The notes under the pieces: model-generated
Seen by the model: only the letters and a program-made list of their open reading frames with translations
What the model was told of the DNA's origin: nothing
Databases searched by the model: none
Program-made: the position numbers and the translations under genes
In this document: in pieces, positions 59,326-64,000 of the stretch
Position numbering within the stretch: position 1 is the first letter of the stretch
How the letters are laid out: the number at the start of each line of letters is the position of its first letter
Source: Streptomyces nigrescens
GTDB lineage: Bacteria > Actinomycetota > Actinomycetes > Streptomycetales > Streptomycetaceae
DNA: 64,000 bases
NCBI GenBank assembly: GCA_024349765.1
Contig: AP026073.1
Span: forward strand, 1,054,001-1,118,000
Reading direction: 5' to 3'

Positions 59326-60381
59326 GTGGCTTCCTCCCCGAACCCCTCCACCGACCGGCCGGCCGCCGGGCCGCTGCCCAAGGCGGAACTGCACCTGCAC
59401 ATCGAGGGCACGCTGGAGCCCGGCCTGGCCTTCGCGCTCGCCCGGCGCAACGGCGTACGGCTGCCCTACGCCACCGAGGACGAGCTGCGCCGCGCCTACT
59501 CCTTCGCGGACCTGCAGTCCTTCCTCGACCTGTACTACGCGCTGATGGCCGTGCTGCGCACCGAGGACGACTTCGCGGACCTCGCACACGCCTACCTGGC
59601 CCGCGCCAAGGAGCAGGGCGTACGGCACGCCGAGATCTTCTTCGACCCGCAGGCGCACACCGCGCGCGGCGTCGCGATCGGCACGGTGATCGACGGCCTG
59701 GCCCGGGCGCTGGACGCCGCCGAGGAGACGTACGGCATCAGCACCCGGCTGATCATGTGCTTCCTGCGGGACGAGAGCGCCGAATCGGCCCTGGCCACCT
59801 TCGAGGCGGCCCGCCCGTACCTGCACCGGATCACCGCCGTCGGGCTGGACTCGGCCGAGGTCGGGCATCCGCCGGTGAAGTTCCGGGAGGTCTTCGCGCT
59901 GGCGAAGGAGGCCGGGCTCAAGTGCGTGGCGCACGCGGGCGAGGAGGGCCCGCCGGCGTACGTCTGGGAGGCCCTGGACGTCCTCGGCGTCGACCGGATC
60001 GACCACGGGGTGCGCTCCATGGAGGACGAGCGGCTGGTCGCCCGCCTGGTGGCGGACCAGGTGCCGCTCACGGTCTGCCCGCTGTCGAACCTCCGCCTGC
60101 GGGTGGTCGACGACCTCGCGGACCACCCGCTGCCGGCGATGCTGGACGCCGGGCTGCTGGTGACCGTCAACTCCGATGACCCGGCGTACTTCGGCGGCTA
60201 CGCGGACGACAACTTCACCGCCGTCCGCGACGCCCTCGGCCTCGACGGGGCGACGCTGCGCCGGCTCGCCCGCAACTCCTTCCGCGCGTCCTTCCTGGAC
60301 GAGCCGACCCGCGAGCGCTACCTGAAGGAGATCGACGCCCACGAGGCGGCCGCCGGGCAGGACGGCGCACACGGGGCGTAG
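59326..60381 (+). CDS. Adenosine/adenine deaminase family enzyme
   Basis: The 351-residue zinc hydrolase has the motif order of this family. [25 protein letters not shown] holds the first zinc ligands Hx[26 protein letters not shown] and [14 protein letters not shown] with the catalytic Asp follow. The HIEGTLEP and [10 protein letters not shown] forms resemble the adenine deaminase subgroup more than classical adenosine deaminase, so the base may be the substrate. It works in purine salvage in the cytoplasm. GTG start at 59326. Confidence 0.9.
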   Translation: MASSPNPSTDRPAAGPLPKAELHLHIEGTLEPGLAFALARRNGVRLPYATEDELRRAYSFADLQSFLDLYYALMAVLRTEDDFADLAHAYLARAKEQGVRHAEIFFDPQAHTARGVAIGTVIDGLARALDAAEETYGISTRLIMCFLRDESAESALATFEAARPYLHRITAVGLDSAEVGHPPVKFREVFALAKEAGLKCVAHAGEEGPPAYVWEALDVLGVDRIDHGVRSMEDERLVARLVADQVPLTVCPLSNLRLRVVDDLADHPLPAMLDAGLLVTVNSDDPAYFGGYADDNFTAVRDALGLDGATLRRLARNSFRASFLDEPTRERYLKEIDAHEAAAGQDGAHGA

Positions 60382-60410
60382 CGCCGGCGGAAGCCGTACG
60401 GAACACGGAG

Positions 60411-60424
60411 TTCCCCGCGGGGAA
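60411..60424. promoter_or_regulatory. 14-bp palindrome TTCCCCGCGGGGAA
   Basis: This perfect palindrome with no loop lies 30 bp after the deaminase stop and 36 bp before the CbiX-like start. It could be a small protein-binding site or part of a terminator. No reader is known. Confidence 0.35.
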
Positions 60425-60459
60425 ACCGCAGCGCAACGCCCGGCTGCCAGGCTCGGATC

Positions 60460-61395
60460 ATGACGGTGCCGATACCGCAGCCCTCCGCCTCCGCCTCCCC
60501 CGCGCCGCTCGGCGCGGGGGACCTCGCCGCCGAGATCACCGCCGAGCTCAGCAGCCGGCTCCGCACGGTCCGGCTGCACGGCTTCCGCCCACCGCGCCCG
60601 GCCGCCCCCACCCTCGTCGCCGTCGCGCACGGCAGCCGGGACCCGCGCGCCCTGCCGGCCGTCCGTGCGCTCCTCGACCGCGTCCGTGCGCTCCGCCCCG
60701 GCCTCCCGGTACGGCTCGGGCACATCGAGCTCAACCAGCCGCTGCTGGCCGACACCCTCGCGGACCTCCGCGGCGACGCCGTCCTCGTCCCGCTGCTCTT
60801 CGGCCACGGCTACCACGTCACCCACGACCTGCCCGCCGCGCTCGCGGCCGCACCCCACCTGACCGGCCGGATCGCCGCTCCGCTCGGCCCGCACCCGCTC
60901 CTCGCCGAGGCGCTGCACGGCCGGCTGCTGGAGGCCGGTGCCGCCGCCGGCCTCGGGAGCACCGCCGTGATCCTGGCCGCCGCCGGCTCCCGGGCCGCCC
61001 GCTCCGCCCGGGACACCGAGCGCACCGCCCGCCTCCTCTCCGCCCGCCTCGGCGGCCTCCCGGTCGTCCCCGCCTACGCCCACCCGTCTCCCGCCACCAC
61101 CCCGGAACGAGACGCTTCGCGTCACCCCTCTCGGACGGCCGCCGCCCCGACCGTCGCCGAAGCCGTCCGGACGCTGACCGCCGACGGCCACGAGCGGATC
61201 GCGCTGGCCGGCTGCTTCACCGCCCCCGGCCGCTTCGCCACCCAGTGCGCGGCCGCCGCCCCCGGCGTCGCCGCCGCGCCCCTGGGGGACCACCCCGCGC
61301 TGGCCCGCCTCGTACTGCACCGCTACGACCAGGCGCTCCTCACCCGCACCGGATCCGGCCCCGAGAGCATCAGGGCGGCTACCGTCGCTGTATGA
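60460..61395 (+). CDS. CbiX/SirB-like sirohydrochlorin chelatase family protein
   Basis: The 311-residue protein has the chelatase-like repeat in its first half ([66 protein letters not shown], with His ligands) and a weaker second half ([23 protein letters not shown]). Family members insert Fe or Co into sirohydrochlorin for siroheme or cobalamin synthesis; NirB in this window needs siroheme. Its TGA overlaps the ATG of dgt (ATGA). Confidence 0.85.
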   Translation: MTVPIPQPSASASPAPLGAGDLAAEITAELSSRLRTVRLHGFRPPRPAAPTLVAVAHGSRDPRALPAVRALLDRVRALRPGLPVRLGHIELNQPLLADTLADLRGDAVLVPLLFGHGYHVTHDLPAALAAAPHLTGRIAAPLGPHPLLAEALHGRLLEAGAAAGLGSTAVILAAAGSRAARSARDTERTARLLSARLGGLPVVPAYAHPSPATTPERDASRHPSRTAAAPTVAEAVRTLTADGHERIALAGCFTAPGRFATQCAAAAPGVAAAPLGDHPALARLVLHRYDQALLTRTGSGPESIRAATVAV

Positions 61396-62705
61396 CGGGC
61401 ACACGACCGACCATCACCGGCTACACCGCGGCCGATACCGAACGCTGGGTCCCCGAGCCCGACAAACGCCCGGGACGCACCGCCTTCCAGCGCGACCGGG
61501 CCCGGGTGCTGCACTCCGCGGCGCTGCGCAGACTGGCCGGCAAGACCCAGGTCGTCACCCCGGGCACGCTCACCCACGCCTGGGACGCCAGCCCGCGCAC
61601 CCGGTTGACCCACTCCCTGGAGTGCGCCCAGGTCGGCCGGGAACTCGGCGCCGCCCTCGGCTGCGACCCCGACCTGGTCGAGACCGCCTGCCTGGCTCAC
61701 GATCTCGGCCACCCGCCCTTCGGGCACAACGGCGAACAGGCCCTCAACGAAGTCGCCGCGCCCTGCGGCGGCTTCGAGGGCAACGCCCAGTCGCTGCGGC
61801 TGCTGGCCCGTCTGGAGCCCAAGCGGTTCGTGCCCGCACCGGACGGCTCGGCGCTCAGCGTCGGCCTCAACCTCACCCGCGCCGCGCTCGACGCCGCCAC
61901 CAAGTACCCCTGGCCGCGCGGCGCGCACCCCACCGACCCGGACTCCCCGAAGTTCGGGGTCTACGAGGACGACCAGCCGGTCTTCGCCTGGTTCCGGCAG
62001 GACGCGCCCGACGCGGCGCGCAGCTTCGAGGCGCAGGTCATGGACTGGTCCGACGACGTGGCGTATTCGGTGCACGACGTCGAGGACGGGCTGCACGCCG
62101 GGCACCTCGACCCCAACGTCCTGCTCGCCGACGCCGAGCGCGCCGAGATCTTCGCGGTCGCCGCCGAGCGCTACGCCCCGGGCGCCGGCCCCGAGGAACT
62201 GGCCGCGGCACTGGACCGCCTGCTGGAGCAGGAGTGGTGGCCGCACGGCTACGACGGCAGCGCGCTCGCCCAGGCCCGCCTCAAGGACGCCACCAGCCAG
62301 CTGATCGGCCGCTTCTGCCTCGCCGCGGAGGGCGCGACGCGCGCCCGGTGGGGGAGCGGCCGGCTCACCCGGTACGCCGCGGAGCTGGTGGTTCCGGCCG
62401 AAACCCGGCTGGAATGCGCCGTTTTGAAAGCGGTCGCCGACCGGTACGTGATGCAGCGCCCGGACCAGGAAGCACTCCGCGCGGACCAGCGCGTGGTCAT
62501 CGCCGAACTGGCCGAGGCACTGCTCGCCCGCGCCCCGGACGGCCTTGATCCGCAGTTCCGTTCGCTGTTCGAGGCGGCCCCCGACGACACCGCCCGGATG
62601 CGGGCCGTCATCGACCAGATCGCGGCCTTGACGGACACGACGGCCCGCTCCCTGCACGCCCGTCTCACCCGACGGCCCGGTAACGCGCGGGGCAACCCAG
62701 GGTGA
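61392..62705 (+). CDS. dgt: Deoxyguanosinetriphosphate triphosphohydrolase-like protein
   Basis: The 437-residue HD-domain enzyme hydrolyses dNTPs to deoxynucleosides and triphosphate. Motifs: [38 protein letters not shown] (first His), [24 protein letters not shown] (HD pair), and [18 protein letters not shown] (last Asp). ATG 61392 overlaps the stop of the chelatase-like gene. In Streptomyces this gene often sits a little upstream of dnaG, which is not reached here. Its stop codon lies inside the arm of its own terminator. Confidence 0.93.
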   Translation: MTGTRPTITGYTAADTERWVPEPDKRPGRTAFQRDRARVLHSAALRRLAGKTQVVTPGTLTHAWDASPRTRLTHSLECAQVGRELGAALGCDPDLVETACLAHDLGHPPFGHNGEQALNEVAAPCGGFEGNAQSLRLLARLEPKRFVPAPDGSALSVGLNLTRAALDAATKYPWPRGAHPTDPDSPKFGVYEDDQPVFAWFRQDAPDAARSFEAQVMDWSDDVAYSVHDVEDGLHAGHLDPNVLLADAERAEIFAVAAERYAPGAGPEELAAALDRLLEQEWWPHGYDGSALAQARLKDATSQLIGRFCLAAEGATRARWGSGRLTRYAAELVVPAETRLECAVLKAVADRYVMQRPDQEALRADQRVVIAELAEALLARAPDGLDPQFRSLFEAAPDDTARMRAVIDQIAALTDTTARSLHARLTRRPGNARGNPG

Positions 62706-62740
62706 CCCTAGGGGGGAAGCCCCTCTTCCCCCCTCACCCT
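62699..62740 (+). terminator. Two-tier terminator overlapping the dgt stop codon
   Basis: An inner 9-bp stem (GGGGGGAAG 62711-62719 with CTTCCCCCC 62725-62733) is enclosed by an outer 7-bp stem (AGGGTGA 62699-62705 with TCACCCT 62734-62740). The outer 5' arm includes the dgt TGA. No clear T-run follows. Confidence 0.6.
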
Positions 62741-62779
62741 CCGTGCGGGACGCTCGAACCCGACCGTTTTCGAACGGCC

Positions 62780-62925
62780 CACACGGAGAACCCCGCCAAC
62801 ACCGCACACATCTACAGGGGAAAGCACACCGGGACAGCGCATCGGGACAGCACACCCGGTCAGCACACGGGGGAAGGCACACCGGAAAAACCACACCGGG
62901 GGCACATCGGGGGCGTTTACGGACG
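62780..62925. repeat. Degenerate ACACCGGG-type repeats
   Basis: Short imperfect units built on (G)CACA(C/T)CGGG(A/G) recur about eight times (for example ACACCGGGACAGCGC, ATCGGGACAGCACAC, CACACCGGGGGCACATCGGGG) in the 259-bp gap before the ferredoxin-reductase gene. No promoter motif could be separated from this background. Confidence 0.5.
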
Positions 62926-62964
62926 CGGACGCGGACGTACGGCACCGCAACGAGGAGGAAGCAA

Positions 62965-64000
62965 GTGGTCGACGCACACCAGACGTTCGTCATCGTCGGG
63001 GGTGGCCTGGCCGGGGCGAAGGCCGCGGAGACGCTCCGCTCCGAGGGCTTCACCGGCCGGGTGATCCTCATCTGTGACGAGCGCGACCACCCGTACGAGC
63101 GCCCGCCGCTCTCCAAGGGGTACCTGCTCGGCAAGGAGGAGCGCGACAGCGTCTTCATCCACGAGCCCGCCTGGTACGCCCAGGCACACATCGAGCTCCA
63201 CCTGGGCCAGCCCGCCGTCCACCTGGACCCGGCCGGCCGGACCGTCCGCCTGGGGGACGGCACCCTGATCGCCTACGACAAGCTGCTGCTGGCCACCGGC
63301 GCCGAACCGCGCCGCCTGGACATCCCCGGCACCGGCCTGGCCGGCGTGCACCACCTGCGCCGCCTCGCCCACGCCGAACGGCTCCGCGGCGTCCTGGCCT
63401 CCCTCGGCCGGGAGAGCTCGGCACCCGGAGACACAGAAGAGAGCCGAGGCGGAGCGAAGCGGAGCGGGCAACTGGTCATCGCGGGCGCCGGCTGGATCGG
63501 CCTGGAGGTCGCCGCCGCGGCCCGCTCCTACGGCGCCGAGGTCACCGTCGTCGAACCCGCGCCCACCGCCCTGCACGGCATCCTCGGCCCCGAACTCGGC
63601 GCCCTCTTCACCGACCTGCACCGCGAACACGGCGTCCGCTTCCACTTCGGCGCCCGCCTCACCGAAATCGTCGGCCAGGACGGCATGGTCCTCGCCGTCC
63701 GCACCGACGACGGCGAGGAACACCCCGCCCACGACGTGCTCGCCGCGATCGGCGCCGCCCCGCGCACCGCCCTCGCCGAACAGGCCGGCCTCGACCTCGC
63801 CGAGCCCGGTACCGGCGGCGGCATCGCCGTCGACGCGGCGCTGCGCACCTCCGACCCGTACGTCTACGCCGCCGGTGACGTCGCCGCCGCCGACCACCCC
63901 CTCCTCGACACCCGCATCCGGGTCGAGCACTGGGCCAACGCCCTCAACGGCGGCCCGGCCGCCGCCCGCGCCATGCTCGGCCAGGACATCAGCTACGACC
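62965..64000 (+). CDS. NAD(P)/FAD-dependent ferredoxin reductase (C-terminus outside window)
   Basis: The visible 345 residues start at GTG 62965 with GAGGAGGA before it. FVIVGGGLAGAKAAETLRSEG binds FAD, PYERPPLSKGYLLG is the next family signature, LLLATGAEPRRL follows, and GAGWIGLEVAAAARSYGAEVTVVEP binds NAD. VYAAGDVAAA completes the FAD site. The family reduces ferredoxins or rubredoxins for oxygenases such as P450s. A 20-residue insert (ESSAPGDTEESRGGAKRSGQ) between the FAD and NAD motifs looks non-conserved. The gene is cut by the window end. Confidence 0.9.
   Translation, partial: MVDAHQTFVIVGGGLAGAKAAETLRSEGFTGRVILICDERDHPYERPPLSKGYLLGKEERDSVFIHEPAWYAQAHIELHLGQPAVHLDPAGRTVRLGDGTLIAYDKLLLATGAEPRRLDIPGTGLAGVHHLRRLAHAERLRGVLASLGRESSAPGDTEESRGGAKRSGQLVIAGAGWIGLEVAAAARSYGAEVTVVEPAPTALHGILGPELGALFTDLHREHGVRFHFGARLTEIVGQDGMVLAVRTDDGEEHPAHDVLAAIGAAPRTALAEQAGLDLAEPGTGGGIAVDAALRTSDPYVYAAGDVAAADHPLLDTRIRVEHWANALNGGPAAARAMLGQDISYD

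Noticed and set aside
60382-60459. Cobalamin riboswitch before the CbiX-like gene
   Set aside because: The 78-bp gap is too short and has no B12-box.

Overview
The window is high-GC actinobacterial DNA, most likely a Streptomyces chromosome. The evidence is GC-saturated third codon positions, frequent GTG and TTG starts with GGAGG-type ribosome sites, XRE/DUF397 and YrhB-type gene families, a sugar ABC importer with no ATPase gene, a rare in-frame TTA leucine codon in a regulator, and a GlnR-like box before nirB. No rRNA, tRNA, CRISPR array or intact insertion sequence was seen.

Layout. 1-5.5 kb: two DHA2-type efflux pumps around an XRE regulator, tRNA-dihydrouridine synthase (dusB) and an acetyltransferase. 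5.6-10.5 kb: a MarR regulator, a long structured leader and pyruvate phosphate dikinase (ppdK), a STAS anti-anti-sigma protein and a small membrane protein. 10.6-15.8 kb: a P-loop/TPR-like protein, a winged-helix regulator whose second codon is TTA, and a TauD-type dioxygenase. 16.2-19.3 kb: a sugar ABC importer (binding protein and two permeases). 34.4-46.1 kb: housekeeping and stress genes, including a KimA-like permease, an SDR enzyme, an AHSA1/ArsR pair, assimilatory nitrite reductase nirBD, and a NarL-type two-component system. 46.1-64 kb: a lipoprotein glycosidase-like protein, an M20 amidohydrolase, an XRE/DUF397 pair, a ferric-reductase-like flavoprotein, TSUP exporter, methyltransferase, cupin, cutA, secreted protease, YdcF, gamma-glutamylcyclotransferase, adenine/adenosine deaminase, a CbiX-like chelatase, dgt, and the start of a ferredoxin reductase.

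The most interesting region is 19.7-34.3 kb on the minus strand, a polymorphic-toxin locus. In transcription order it holds a YrhB/Imm35-like protein, a WXG100-like secretion partner, a strong intercistronic hairpin, a 2,530-residue toxin, two paralogous proteins of about 740 residues ending in SUKH-4-type immunity domains, a second YrhB/Imm35-like protein and an unknown protein with a repeat tail. The toxin has a CpnT-like WXG N-terminus, long low-complexity linkers, two complete papain-fold (glutamine deamidase-type) domains with Cys-His-Asp triads, and a C-terminal zinc-deaminase-like module. The toxin stop and the first immunity start overlap as TGATG. GC content drops sharply at about 26.88 kb, so the deaminase tip and its immunity gene look like a replaceable cassette.

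Elsewhere several control signals stand out: duplicated 32-nt hairpins, alternative hairpins before ppdK, candidate operators before several regulators, and several tandem-repeat tracts. All functional calls rest on reading the sequence; no database search was run.
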